A stretch of DNA of 64,000 nucleotides. It comes from Trebonia sp963785645. GTDB taxonomy: Bacteria; Actinomycetota; Actinomycetes; Streptosporangiales; Streptosporangiaceae. The notes beneath the pieces are model-generated. The model made no database searches. It was not told the origin of the DNA and saw nothing but the letters and a program-made list of their open reading frames with translations. The position numbers and the translations under genes were made by a program. The DNA is taken from NCBI GenBank assembly GCA_963785645.1, contig CAWAWG010000004.1:496001-560000 (forward strand), read 5' to 3'. Positions 8,135 through 16,251 of this stretch are shown piece by piece (within the stretch, counting starts at the first letter, position 1; each line of letters starts with the position of its first letter).

Positions 8135-9521
8135 TGTTTCCTCCGGGGGGACGACCCCCCCGATGACCCCCCCGCGTATGGGGGAGTCCCTCCCCCATTG
8201 CCCCCTCGCCGGGGCTTCGCCCCGGGACGGCACCTGCGGCGCCGAGTACGTATTCGGTTGGTTGCCGTCCTTGGTCCGCTTTCTCCGTGGGTTCTCCAGG
8301 GTAGGTGGGGCGTCCCAGGGGCGTTGGTCCGCTTTCATCCCCCTCGCTTGCGGTGCCGGGTACCTCGGTCAAGGTGCCCGCCGAGACCTTGAAGTGGGCG
8401 CCGGTGAGGAGGCTGGGGATATCTTCCGGGACGGCGGCGGTGATCAGGACCTGCTCGGCTTCTGCGACCAGGACGGCCAGGCGGTCCCGGCGGCCCGCGT
8501 CGAGCTCGGCGAACACGTCGTCGAGGATGAGCACCGGGTCCTCGCGGCCGGTGCGGAGCAGGTCGAAGCTGGCGAGGCGGAGGGCGAGGGCGAGGGACCA
8601 GGACTCGCCGTGACTGGCGTAGCCGCGGGCGGGGAGCCCGCGGACGCTGAGCTCAAGCTCGTCGCGGTGCGGGCCAGCGAGGCAGACGCCGCGATCGAGT
8701 TCGCTCCCGCGGACTTCGAGCAGAGCCTCTCTGAGTGCGTTCTCCGCGGCGCGCACCCGCTCCCCGTGGGTCGTGCTTGTCCCGTCAGGTACCTGGCACT
8801 CGAACGAGCGCCTGTACTCAAGTGCCGCCGGGCTGTGGCCGCCGCCAGCGACCGCGGCGTAAGAGTTTTCCACATGTGGACGGAGCACGGTGACTAGGTG
8901 CTCGCGGGCGACGAGCAGTTCCGCGCCGGTTCTGGCCAGATGGGAGTCCCAGACATCGAGTGTGGCCATGACGGCTTCGCGGGACTGCCTGGTGCCCTTG
9001 GGTCCGCCCTTCGGGCCGGCCGATTTCAACAGGGCCGTGCGCTGCTTGAGCACCCGGTCATAGTCGGCCCGGACCCCCGCGTACCTAGGAGCCATCGCGA
9101 CCAGCAGGTCGTCGAGGAAACGTCTGCGCTCACCCGGGTCACCCTTGACCAGGGCGAGGTCTTCCGGCGCGAACAGCACAGTGCGGAGGACGCCAAGGAC
9201 ATCGCGCGGTTTGGTGAGCGGGGTCCGGTTGAGCCTGACCCGGTTGGCGCGGCCCACGTTCAGCTCGATTTCCACAAGCGCGTCATTCGCGCTTGTGGAA
9301 ATCGCCGCCCTGATGATCGCCTGGTCGGCGCCCTTGCGGATCAGCGGTGCGTCCTGAGCGGCCCGGTGGCTAGCCAGCGTCGCCGCGTAGCCAACGGCCT
9401 CGACCAGGTTGGTCTTGCCCTCTCCGTTCGGGCCGCTGAAGATCGTGACACCGGCCTGAAGCGAGACGTCGACATCCGTGTAAGACCGGAAGTCGGTCAA
9501 CGCCAGTCGAGTCAGGTGCAC
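8124..9521 (-). CDS. recF: DNA replication and repair protein RecF
   Basis: An SMC-like ATPase of the RecFOR gap-repair pathway. Walker A is SGPNGEGKT (residues 29-37), the ABC signature is in SHGESWSLALALRLASF, and Walker B is PVLILDDVFAELDAGR. The canonical protein ends around VSAGTLTEVP, near residue 374. This one carries about 90 further residues that are Gly/Pro-rich and encoded by G/C-run palindromes (8140-8225), making it 465 long against the usual 360-390. It follows dnaN after 17 bp and overlaps DUF721, so the three form one unit. The tail is probably dispensable. Confidence 0.95.
   Translation of the reverse strand: MHLTRLALTDFRSYTDVDVSLQAGVTIFSGPNGEGKTNLVEAVGYAATLASHRAAQDAPLIRKGADQAIIRAAISTSANDALVEIELNVGRANRVRLNRTPLTKPRDVLGVLRTVLFAPEDLALVKGDPGERRRFLDDLLVAMAPRYAGVRADYDRVLKQRTALLKSAGPKGGPKGTRQSREAVMATLDVWDSHLARTGAELLVAREHLVTVLRPHVENSYAAVAGGGHSPAALEYRRSFECQVPDGTSTTHGERVRAAENALREALLEVRGSELDRGVCLAGPHRDELELSVRGLPARGYASHGESWSLALALRLASFDLLRTGREDPVLILDDVFAELDAGRRDRLAVLVAEAEQVLITAAVPEDIPSLLTGAHFKVSAGTLTEVPGTASEGDESGPTPLGRPTYPGEPTEKADQGRQPTEYVLGAAGAVPGRSPGEGAMGEGLPHTRGGHRGGRPPGGNNAP
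8140..8225. repeat. G/C-run palindromic repeats in the recF 3' extension
   Basis: Successive runs of 5-7 G or C form nested hairpins: ggggggacgaccccccc, atgggggagtccctccccca and ccggggcttcgccccgg. A motif accccccgatg here also occurs at 13563 in the rpmH-rnpA gap, which suggests a dispersed palindromic repeat family. Confidence 0.5.
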
Positions 9522-9538
9522 ACCATCGAGGTTAGCTG

Positions 9539-10660
9539 CTAACCGGCCGAGCGGATGGGCATGAGGACGTAGCGGTAGTCGGGCTGTTCCTCGCTGCCCT
9601 TGCCGGTGATCACGGCAGGCCTGGTCGCCGTGGTGAACGAGACGCGGACGGTGTCTGAGTCCACGGCGTTGATGCCGTCGAGCAGGTAGGTCGGGTTGAA
9701 CGCGATCTGCATCGTCTCGCCATCGAAGCTGGCACCGATCGCCTCGCTCGCCTGGGCCTCGTCGCCGGTGCCCGCCTCAAGCAGGACCTCGCCCGCCGAG
9801 AACGTGAGCCGGACAGGGGTGTTCCGCTCGGCCACGAGCGCGACGCGCTTGACCGCGTCCGCGAACGGCGCGGCGGGCAGCTCGGCAACCGCGGAGAATT
9901 CGCTCGGCAGCAGCGTCTGGTAGCGGGGGTACTCGCCGGAAAGCAACCGGGTCGTGGTCTTCCTCCCGCTGCCCTCGAACCCGATGATGCCGTCGTTGCC
10001 GCCCTCGGTGGTGGCGAGCGCCACCGAGACCTCGGCGCCGCCGGTCATCTGCCGTGCGGTGTCACCGAGAACCCGGGCCGGGACGAGCACGGCGGTGTTG
10101 AGGCCGGGCGCGACGGGGGTCCAGCGGAGCTCACGCACTGCCAGCCGGTACCGGTCGGTGGCGACCATGGTCAGCGTGTCTTCGTTGATCTCCATGCGGA
10201 TACCGGTCAGCGCGGGCAGCGTGTCGTCCTTGCCCGCCGCGATGGCAACCTGGTGGATCGCCGAGGCGAACGCGTCAGCGCCCACGGTCCCCGTGGTCGC
10301 CGGCATGTCGGGCAGTGTCGGGTACTCCTCAAGCGGCAGCAGCATCAGGGTGAATGTCGCACTGCCGCACTTGACGGTTGTCCGGGTGCCGTCGGTGGTG
10401 AGATCGACTGGCCTCGCGGGCAGGGACCGCACGATTTCAGAGAGCAGCTTGCCCGAGACAAGCACGCTGCCGGGCTCGTCGGCCTGCACCGCGATCGTCG
10501 ACTGGGCGGAGACCTCGTAGTCGAAGGTGGACAGGGTCAGTTCGTTGCCCGCCTGAAGGCGCATGCCGGCCAGCACGGGGGCCGTCGGACGCGCCGGGAG
10601 CGCGCGGGCCGTCCATGCGACAGCCTCTGCGAGTGGGTCACGCTCAACTTGGAGCTTCAC
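9539..10660 (-). CDS. dnaN: DNA polymerase III beta sliding clamp
   Basis: The 373-residue processivity clamp that encircles DNA and tethers Pol III and other partners. It has three repeated clamp domains: the N-terminal MKLQVERDPLAEAVAWTARA, the central GADAFASAIHQVAIAAGKD, and the C-terminal domain ending YRYVLMPIRSAG, which matches the conserved MPMR/L-type ending. It lies between oriC and recF. The gap to recF lacks the gnd-like gene that some Streptomyces carry there. It is transcribed away from oriC in the same direction as dnaA. Confidence 0.97.
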   Translation of the reverse strand: MKLQVERDPLAEAVAWTARALPARPTAPVLAGMRLQAGNELTLSTFDYEVSAQSTIAVQADEPGSVLVSGKLLSEIVRSLPARPVDLTTDGTRTTVKCGSATFTLMLLPLEEYPTLPDMPATTGTVGADAFASAIHQVAIAAGKDDTLPALTGIRMEINEDTLTMVATDRYRLAVRELRWTPVAPGLNTAVLVPARVLGDTARQMTGGAEVSVALATTEGGNDGIIGFEGSGRKTTTRLLSGEYPRYQTLLPSEFSAVAELPAAPFADAVKRVALVAERNTPVRLTFSAGEVLLEAGTGDEAQASEAIGASFDGETMQIAFNPTYLLDGINAVDSDTVRVSFTTATRPAVITGKGSEEQPDYRYVLMPIRSAG

Positions 10661-11110
10661 GGGATGCCTCCTGCCGGTGATGTTTGCGGGTTACCCGCGA
10701 CGGGGTAAGTCACTCCTCGCCGGGCTGCTCTCCACAGCCTAGGCGCGAGCCTACTTGTTCTTGGGATTCATCTAGTTATAAGAACGTAGTAGTAATAGGG
10801 GCTGTGGATTCTGTGGAAAACGGTGTTTTCCCAGTTCGCGGCCCATTTTTTTTACACAGGGCTTGTGTACAGAATGTGGACAGATAGCGGGTGGGTGTGG
10901 ACGCCCCCAGAGTTTTCCCAGGTTGTCCACCGGTCATCCCCTGGTTTTCCACTAGTTGTCCACCGGTTTGTCCACATGAGTCGTCCACAGGTTCTGGATA
11001 ACTCTTGTGGACAACCTGTGAATTGATCTTGGCAACGAATTGCGGGTAATGGACCATTAGCGCCGCCCCTATGTCCGCGTTTTTCCGCTTACTTTTTCCT
11101 CGTTCTCGCG
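10661..11110. other. oriC: Chromosomal replication origin (oriC)
   Basis: A 450-bp non-coding region between dnaN and dnaA. Perfect actinobacterial DnaA boxes TTGTCCACA lie at 10968-10976 (+) and 11006-11014 (-). Near matches are ttgtccacc at 10923-10931 and 10956-10964 and tcgtccaca at 10981-10989, and weaker ones such as tgtggaaaa and tgtggacag occur at 10800-10890. AT-rich tracts at 10773-10800 and 10846-10857 are candidates for the unwinding element. Confidence 0.9.
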
Positions 11111-12859
11111 CTAGTTCGCGCGAGCTTGCTGCTTGATGCGGTTAGTGAGTTCGGTGACCTGCGTGTAGATCGAGCGCCGCTCGGCCATCAGCCCGCGGAT
11201 CTTGCGGTCCGCGTTGATGACGGTGGTGTGGTCACGGCCGCCGAACTGCTGCCCGATCTTCGGCAGTGACAGGTCGGTGAGCTCACGGCACAGGTACATG
11301 GCGATATGGCGGGCGGTTACCAGGACGCGGGACCTGCTGGTGCCGCACAGGTCCTCGATGGACAGACCGAAGTACGCGGCGGTCTGGCCCATGATGGTCG
11401 CCGCGGTGATCTGCGGGCTGCCGCTCCCCTGGCTTTCCGGTATCAGATCCTTGAGCACGATCTCCGCGAGGCTGATGTCGACGCTCTGGCGGTTGAGACT
11501 GGCGAAGGCGGTGACCCTGATCAGCGCGCCTTCAAGCTCCCTGATGTTGGTAGAGATCCGGCTGGCGATGTACTCAAGCACGTCGGGCGGGGCGTTCAAG
11601 CCCTCCTGGATGGCCTTCTTCCTGAGAATGGCGATCCGGGTCTCCAGCTCCGGCGGCTGGACATCGGTGAGCAGGCCCCACTCGAACCGGCTGCGAAGCC
11701 GGTCTTCCAGGGTGACCAGGCGCTTCGGTGCGCGGTCGCTGGAGATGACGATCTGCTTGCTCGCGTTGTGCAGGGTGTTGAAGGTGTGGAAAAACTCCTC
11801 CTGCGTTCCTTCCTTGTTTTCCAGGAACTGGATGTCGTCGACAAGGAGGACGTCGACGTCCCGGTAGCGCCTGCGGAAGCCGTCCTGCTTGCCGTCGCGG
11901 ATCATGTTGATGAACTCGTTGGTGAACTCCTCCGAGCTCACGTACCTGACCTTCAGGCCGTTGTAGAGCGTCTGGGCGTAGTGGCCGATGGCATGCAGCA
12001 GGTGCGTCTTGCCCAGCCCGGAGTCGCCGTAAATGAACAGCGGGTTGTAGGCCTTGGCCGGGGCCTCGGCGACAGCGACCGCGGCGGCGTGCGCGAAGCG
12101 GTTGCTGCTCCCGATGACGAAGGTCTCGAACGTGTACTTCGCGTTAAGCCTGGCGGAGGCCGGGCGAGGCGGCTGGTCCTGCTGGTGCCCGGGCTGTCCT
12201 GGCTGCTCCCGCTGTCCCTGTGGCTGGTACTGATCAAGGTCCAGTTGTTCCGGCTGGCCGGCCGGTGACTGCGTTACCGGCCGTTGGCCCCCCAGGGGAT
12301 GCTGGGAGGGCAGTGAATGCTGAGGTGCTAGTGGGTGGTGCTGCCCGGGAGGCATCTCCTGATACCCGGGGGAACTGCGGTAAGGCTGGTACGGATATGC
12401 GGGTTCCTGGTACGAGTAGCGCTGTGGCTGCGACTGTGGATATTGCTGCTGGGGGGGATATTGCTGCTGAGCTGGGGGCGTCCCCAGCGAGCCCAGCTCG
12501 GGCTGCTGCACCGGACGAGGCCCGGGATCGTCCGGTGATCCCGGGTCCATCACCGACAGCGGGGAGCTCGGCGGTCCCGGGGGCTGCTCGGGCGGGGCTA
12601 CCGGGCTCGGATCGACGGTCACGGCGATCTGGATCGGGCGGCCGAGCTCCTTCGAGAGTGCGTGGATGACCAGGGGGCGGAGCTTGGTCTCCAGGTACTC
12701 CTTCACGAACGGGTTGGGGGTGGCGATCAGCGCCGTATTCTCCACCAGGCCGAGCGGCCTGGTGAGCCGAAGCCAAGCGAGCTGGCTGGCCGGAAGACCC
12801 ATCCCGGCCAGTCCGTCGAGGGACCTTGTCCACACCTCCGCCAGATCAACGTCGCTCAT
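11111..12859 (-). CDS. dnaA: Chromosomal replication initiator DnaA
   Basis: The AAA+ initiator that binds DnaA boxes at oriC and melts the duplex. Domain I (about residues 1-85) starts SDVDLAEVWTRSLDGL. Domain II is a very long Pro/Gln-rich linker (about 85-237), as in Streptomyces. Domain III has Walker A GDSGLGKT (278-285) and Walker B DVLLVDDIQFLE. Domain IV carries the DNA-binding signature GGRDHTTVINADRKI. ATG at 12859 is preceded by GGGGAG at 7 bases; a further upstream in-frame ATG (12946) has none. DnaA boxes sit just upstream at 12927-12947, consistent with autoregulation. The product is 582 residues. Confidence 0.98.
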   Translation of the reverse strand: MSDVDLAEVWTRSLDGLAGMGLPASQLAWLRLTRPLGLVENTALIATPNPFVKEYLETKLRPLVIHALSKELGRPIQIAVTVDPSPVAPPEQPPGPPSSPLSVMDPGSPDDPGPRPVQQPELGSLGTPPAQQQYPPQQQYPQSQPQRYSYQEPAYPYQPYRSSPGYQEMPPGQHHPLAPQHSLPSQHPLGGQRPVTQSPAGQPEQLDLDQYQPQGQREQPGQPGHQQDQPPRPASARLNAKYTFETFVIGSSNRFAHAAAVAVAEAPAKAYNPLFIYGDSGLGKTHLLHAIGHYAQTLYNGLKVRYVSSEEFTNEFINMIRDGKQDGFRRRYRDVDVLLVDDIQFLENKEGTQEEFFHTFNTLHNASKQIVISSDRAPKRLVTLEDRLRSRFEWGLLTDVQPPELETRIAILRKKAIQEGLNAPPDVLEYIASRISTNIRELEGALIRVTAFASLNRQSVDISLAEIVLKDLIPESQGSGSPQITAATIMGQTAAYFGLSIEDLCGTSRSRVLVTARHIAMYLCRELTDLSLPKIGQQFGGRDHTTVINADRKIRGLMAERRSIYTQVTELTNRIKQQARAN

Positions 12860-13264
12860 CGATGGCTCCCCTCGCCTCGCAGTCGTGCTAGTCGGGTCGA
12901 CGGCGTCGATCACTAACCGCAACTCGTTGTCCACAGGTTCATCCACAAGGTGTGTACGTGGCTGCAGTGCGGTTTCCCCATTCCGTGGCGGCAGCTAGCC
13001 CCCGTAGGCGTCCTGCGGACCTTGATTTTCCACAGCCTAATCGTCGGCGGTGGGTACGTTGTGGAAATCCTGCTGTTTCAGCCGCGGAGCGGCCTGGTTT
13101 GACCTGTGCCCAGATCACCCGTACCGTTAACAGGCTGGGCTATGTCCGGGGCGCCCTTATCTCAAGCGCACCGTGTGTCTTGAGCTACACAGTGCACGCA
13201 TCACAGTGCATGACATGTCTGCCTTTTGATTGAGGACAGTTTCCCGAACGACCTGGAGTTCCCA
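12860..13264. promoter_or_regulatory. Divergent dnaA-rpmH promoter region with DnaA boxes
   Basis: 405 bp without a gene. A perfect TTGTCCACA lies at 12927-12935 and tcatccaca at 12939-12947, 70-90 bp upstream of the dnaA start, with weaker ttttccaca and tgtggaaat motifs near 13027 and 13061. It should hold the dnaA promoter (minus) and the rpmH promoter (plus). I could not fix -35/-10 boxes with confidence. Confidence 0.65.
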
Positions 13265-13402
13265 GTGAGCAAGCGTACGTTCCAGCCGAACAACCGTCGG
13301 CGGGCGAAGGTCCACGGCTTCCGCGAGCGGATGCGTACCCGGGCCGGTCGCGCCGTCTTGGCCGCGCGCCGTCGCAAGGGCCGCGAACAGCTCTCCGCCT
13401 AA
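13265..13402 (+). CDS. rpmH: 50S ribosomal protein L34
   Basis: A 45-residue, strongly basic ribosomal protein, read as a GTG start then SKRTFQPNNRRRAKVHGF and ending GREQLSA. This is the normal length and sequence of L34. GGAG stands 6 bases upstream of GTG. It is divergent from dnaA and first in the rpmH-rnpA-yidD-yidC order conserved in nearly all bacteria. Confidence 0.97.
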   Translation: MSKRTFQPNNRRRAKVHGFRERMRTRAGRAVLAARRRKGREQLSA

Positions 13403-13738
13403 AGCTCGTCCGGAGACGGCTAGCCATGCTCGTCGGCCTTCGGCCGCCTTCGCCGTAGTCCGCAGTATCTACCCGGGGGGGCGACCCCCCGGCCGAATGC
13501 TCTAATTTTGCCCGTTACCTGGGAGTAACTTCCTTGATGAAGCGCAAAATTAGAGCATTCGGACCCCCCGATGCGGCTTCGCCGCAAAGGGGGGTGGATG
13601 GACTATAGGCGGGTGATGGACTGAGTTTCGCTTGGACGGCCGGACTGGCTTGGTTGTCAGGGCGACTAGGCCCTCACCGGTTAGGCCCTCACCGGTTGGG
13701 TCGCGCCGTCAGCCACACCGGCTTTTGCTGGAGGGGTC
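13403..13738. other. rpmH-rnpA gap with nested inverted repeats
   Basis: 336 bp without a gene. The core is a perfect 19-bp inverted repeat (13493-13511 and 13544-13562) around a 32-bp loop, unusually AT-rich for this genome. It is flanked by G/C-run hairpins (13474-13491 and 13563-13586). A short duplication, ggccctcaccggtt, occurs twice at 13669-13697. Confidence 0.75.
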
Positions 13739-14110
13739 GTGCTGCCGCAGGAATCCCGGATGAGGAGCGCCGAGGAGTTCAAGCGCACGATGCGCTCTGG
13801 TCGGCGGGTCGGTGGTGCAATGCTGTCCGGGCACCTACTGCTAGCCGCCGGTCAGGTACCCGAGTGCGCCGCGCCGAAGGTAGGCTTTGTAGTCAGCCGT
13901 GCGGTTGGCTCGGCGGTGGTTCGCAACCGGGTAAAGCGACGGCTCCGGGATTTGATGCGTGGGCGGCTTGCCTCGCTTCCCGAGGGTTGCTTGCTCGTGT
14001 TGCGTACACATCCGGCTGCCGCTGGCGCAAGCCAGGCGGATCTAGCCGCTGATCTTGACCTGGTTCTTGAACGACTGCTGCGGCGGCAGGTTGGGGCGCG
14101 TCAGCGATGA
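13739..14110 (+). CDS. rnpA: Ribonuclease P protein component
   Basis: The basic protein subunit (123 residues) that works with the RnpB RNA to cut the 5' leader from tRNA precursors. The family signature is visible as VGFVVSRAVGSAVVRNRVKRRLRDLMR. The GTG start at 13739 lies just after GGAGGGG, a short spacing. The stop codon overlaps the yidD start (ATGA, 14107-14110), so translation is coupled. Confidence 0.95.
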   Translation: MLPQESRMRSAEEFKRTMRSGRRVGGAMLSGHLLLAAGQVPECAAPKVGFVVSRAVGSAVVRNRVKRRLRDLMRGRLASLPEGCLLVLRTHPAAAGASQADLAADLDLVLERLLRRQVGARQR

Positions 14111-14388
14111 GCGCATCGGAGATGAGCTCGGCAGACAAAGCCGTGCCGACGTTGGCGGCACGGCTACTCATCGTTGCCGTGATTGGCTACCGCCGCTTCA
14201 TCAGTCCCCTCCTCCCGCCGTCCTGCCGGTTCTATCCGTCCTGCAGCGAATACGCCCTTGGCGCACTTCGTACGCATGGGGCGGTACGCGGACTATGGCT
14301 GGCCGTGCGTAGGCTGGCCCGCTGCCATCCCTTCAATCCTGGTGGATACGATCCCGTGCCTCCCCGGCCCCAAGGAGTTGCCCTGTGA
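14107..14388 (+). CDS. yidD: Membrane protein insertion efficiency factor YidD
   Basis: A 93-residue member of the YidD (DUF37) family, which assists YidC-dependent membrane insertion. The family core is YRRFISPLLPPSCRFYPSCS followed by EYALGALRTHGAVRG and RCHPFNPGGYDPVP, with the conserved Cys residues intact. It overlaps rnpA by 4 bp and yidC by 4 bp. Confidence 0.95.
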   Translation: MSASEMSSADKAVPTLAARLLIVAVIGYRRFISPLLPPSCRFYPSCSEYALGALRTHGAVRGLWLAVRRLARCHPFNPGGYDPVPPRPQGVAL

Positions 14389-15320
14389 GCATCCTCAATC
14401 CGCTATTCGAAGCGGTCGCATGGGTGATGATGCAGATCCATGCGGGGCTCTCGCACTTTTTCGGTCCGTCGAGCGGCGCGACCTGGGGCCTGTCCATCGT
14501 CATCCTTGTGGTGCTGATGCGTTTGATCATGGTGCCGCTGTTCATCAAGCAGCGGAACTCCATGCAGAAGATGCAGTCGCACATGCCGCAGCTCGCGGAG
14601 CTACGCAAGAAGTACAAGAACGACAAGCAGCGGCTCAATGAAGAGACGATGAAGTTCTACAAGGAGAACGGCATCAACCCGCTGGGCGGCTGTCTCCCGC
14701 TGGTTGCGCAGCTGCCGGTCTTCTGGGCGCTGTTCAACGTGCTCAAGGCGATCGCCGACTGGACGCCGGGGCATACCCCGTCTTACGGCCTGACCGTCCC
14801 CGTCGTGACGAGCGCGCGCAACGCGAAGATCTTCGGTATTTCCCTCTACGACCAGTTCCTGCGCCCGGCCGCGGGCGAGACGACCACCTCTCGGTGGCTC
14901 ATCGTGGTGTTCGTCTTGATCAGCGCCGGCACCACGTTCCTCACCATGAGGCAGAGCCAGAAGCGCGGCATGATGAACCCGTCGCAGCCGGACCCCGATC
15001 AGCCGGGTGCGGCCGCGGCTCAGGCCATGTCGAAGAACATGATGTATATCGCGCCGTTCTTCGCGCTGACCGGGCTGTACTGGGCGTTCGGCCTCGTCAT
15101 CTACTGGGTCACCACGAACATCTGGACGCTGGGGCAGCAGTACTTCCTGTTCCGCAATCTTCCGGTGGTGGGGAGCGCTACGGTAGGTGCGTCTGCGACG
15201 CAGGCGGCGTCAGCGAACTCAGCTGCCACGAAGAACACCTCTGGTGCTGCCGCTAAGACGGGATGCCGCCGCCAGGCCTGGTGCCGCCAGGACGGGTGCC
15301 GCGGCGAAGACGGGAACTAG
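14385..15320 (+). CDS. yidC: Membrane protein insertase YidC (C-terminus frameshifted)
   Basis: The Oxa1/YidC insertase that places proteins into the cytoplasmic membrane. The core is complete: the first membrane segment GLSIVILVVLMRLIMVPLFI, then KQRNSMQKMQSHMPQLAELRKKYKND, NPLGGCLPLVAQLPVFWALF, and later segments ending in GLVIYWVTTNIWTLGQQYFL. After about residue 292 the frame is lost. An apparent extra T at 15264 gives a Cys/Arg-rich end at TAG 15318-15320, whereas the next frame continues with a proper basic tail to 15579. The product is 311 residues instead of about 398. Start overlaps yidD. Confidence 0.9.
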   Translation: MSILNPLFEAVAWVMMQIHAGLSHFFGPSSGATWGLSIVILVVLMRLIMVPLFIKQRNSMQKMQSHMPQLAELRKKYKNDKQRLNEETMKFYKENGINPLGGCLPLVAQLPVFWALFNVLKAIADWTPGHTPSYGLTVPVVTSARNAKIFGISLYDQFLRPAAGETTTSRWLIVVFVLISAGTTFLTMRQSQKRGMMNPSQPDPDQPGAAAAQAMSKNMMYIAPFFALTGLYWAFGLVIYWVTTNIWTLGQQYFLFRNLPVVGSATVGASATQAASANSAATKNTSGAAAKTGCRRQAWCRQDGCRGEDGN

Positions 15321-15579
15321 GTCGGCGGCGAGCCCCGCCAAGCCGGCGAGCAGGAACGGTACATCCGCCTCGGCGGCCGCGAAGGCGCCTGTCGCCAAGG
15401 AAAGCGCGAACGGGGCGGCGGCAGCCAACGGCGCGATGGCAAATGGCTCCGGGCTGCTGCGGCGGTTCGGCAAGAAGGAGGAGCCAGAGGATGTTCCTGA
15501 CGCTCCGCAGACCAAGGTCGTCCGGCAGCAGCCGGTCCGGCAGACACGCAGTAAGCGCGGCAACACGGGCAAGAGGTGA
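15265..15579 (+). pseudogene. yidC: Displaced C-terminal tail of YidC
   Basis: Frame 1 from 15265 reads on smoothly from the yidC core if the base at 15264 is removed: AAARPGAARTGAAAKTG, a long Ala-rich stretch, then LLRRFGKKEEPEDVP and the basic end QTRSKRGNTGKR, as in actinobacterial YidC tails. It ends 6 bp before jag. Such basic tails are thought to help ribosome docking. A sequencing error or a true mutation would look the same here. Confidence 0.75.
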
Positions 15580-15585
15580 GCGGCT

Positions 15586-16251
15586 GTGGGGGATGGTCCC
15601 GGTGAGGGGTTCGGCACGATGGTAGGCCAGGAGCAGGAACTGAGCAGCGTGGTCGACGGTGAGGACCTCGACGACCTCGAAGACGCTGGTGAGGACCTGG
15701 ACGACGTCGTCGAGGTGGTCGACGAAGATGACGACGACGACGAAGAAGATGACGCCGACGAGGATGACGAGGATGAAGACGGCGGCGAAGACGATCTGAG
15801 CTCTCTCGAAGAGGAGGGCGAGATTGCCGCGGACTACATCGAGGGTCTCCTCGACATCGCGGATCTTGACGGCGACATTGACATGGACGTGGAAGGCGAC
15901 AGGGCGGTCGTCTCTGTCGTCGGTGCCACGCTCGACGAACTGGTCGGCGATGACGGCGAGGTGCTCGAGGCGCTTCAGGAGCTGACCCGGCTCGCGGTGC
16001 ACCGGAAGACGGGAACCCGCGCCAGGCTGATGCTGGACGTCGGGGGCTTCCGCGCGCAGCGCCGGACCGAACTGGCCGAGCTTGGCCGCTCTGTCGCGGC
16101 GGAGGTGACGCGGACCGGTGAGCCGAAGAAGTTGCGGGCCATGTCCCCGTTTGAGCGGAAGATCATCCATGATGCGGTAGCGCTCGCCGGGCTGCGTAGC
16201 GAGTCGGAGGGCGAGGAGCCGAACCGGCGCGTGGTGGTCTTCCCGGTGTGA
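15586..16251 (+). CDS. jag: Jag/KhpB-like RNA-binding protein (KH-R3H)
   Basis: A 221-residue protein of the Jag/KhpB family of RNA-binding proteins, which influence cell-envelope gene expression. The KH-like region starts ADYIEGLLDIADLDGDIDMD and continues through LTRLAVHRKTGTRARLMLDV. The R3H domain is visible as LRAMSPFERKIIHDAVA. The N-terminus (about residues 20-75) is a strongly acidic Asp/Glu tract in place of the Jag-N domain of Firmicutes. GTG at 15586 follows GAGGTGAG. Its stop overlaps the rsmG start. Confidence 0.9.
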   Translation: MGDGPGEGFGTMVGQEQELSSVVDGEDLDDLEDAGEDLDDVVEVVDEDDDDDEEDDADEDDEDEDGGEDDLSSLEEEGEIAADYIEGLLDIADLDGDIDMDVEGDRAVVSVVGATLDELVGDDGEVLEALQELTRLAVHRKTGTRARLMLDVGGFRAQRRTELAELGRSVAAEVTRTGEPKKLRAMSPFERKIIHDAVALAGLRSESEGEEPNRRVVVFPV

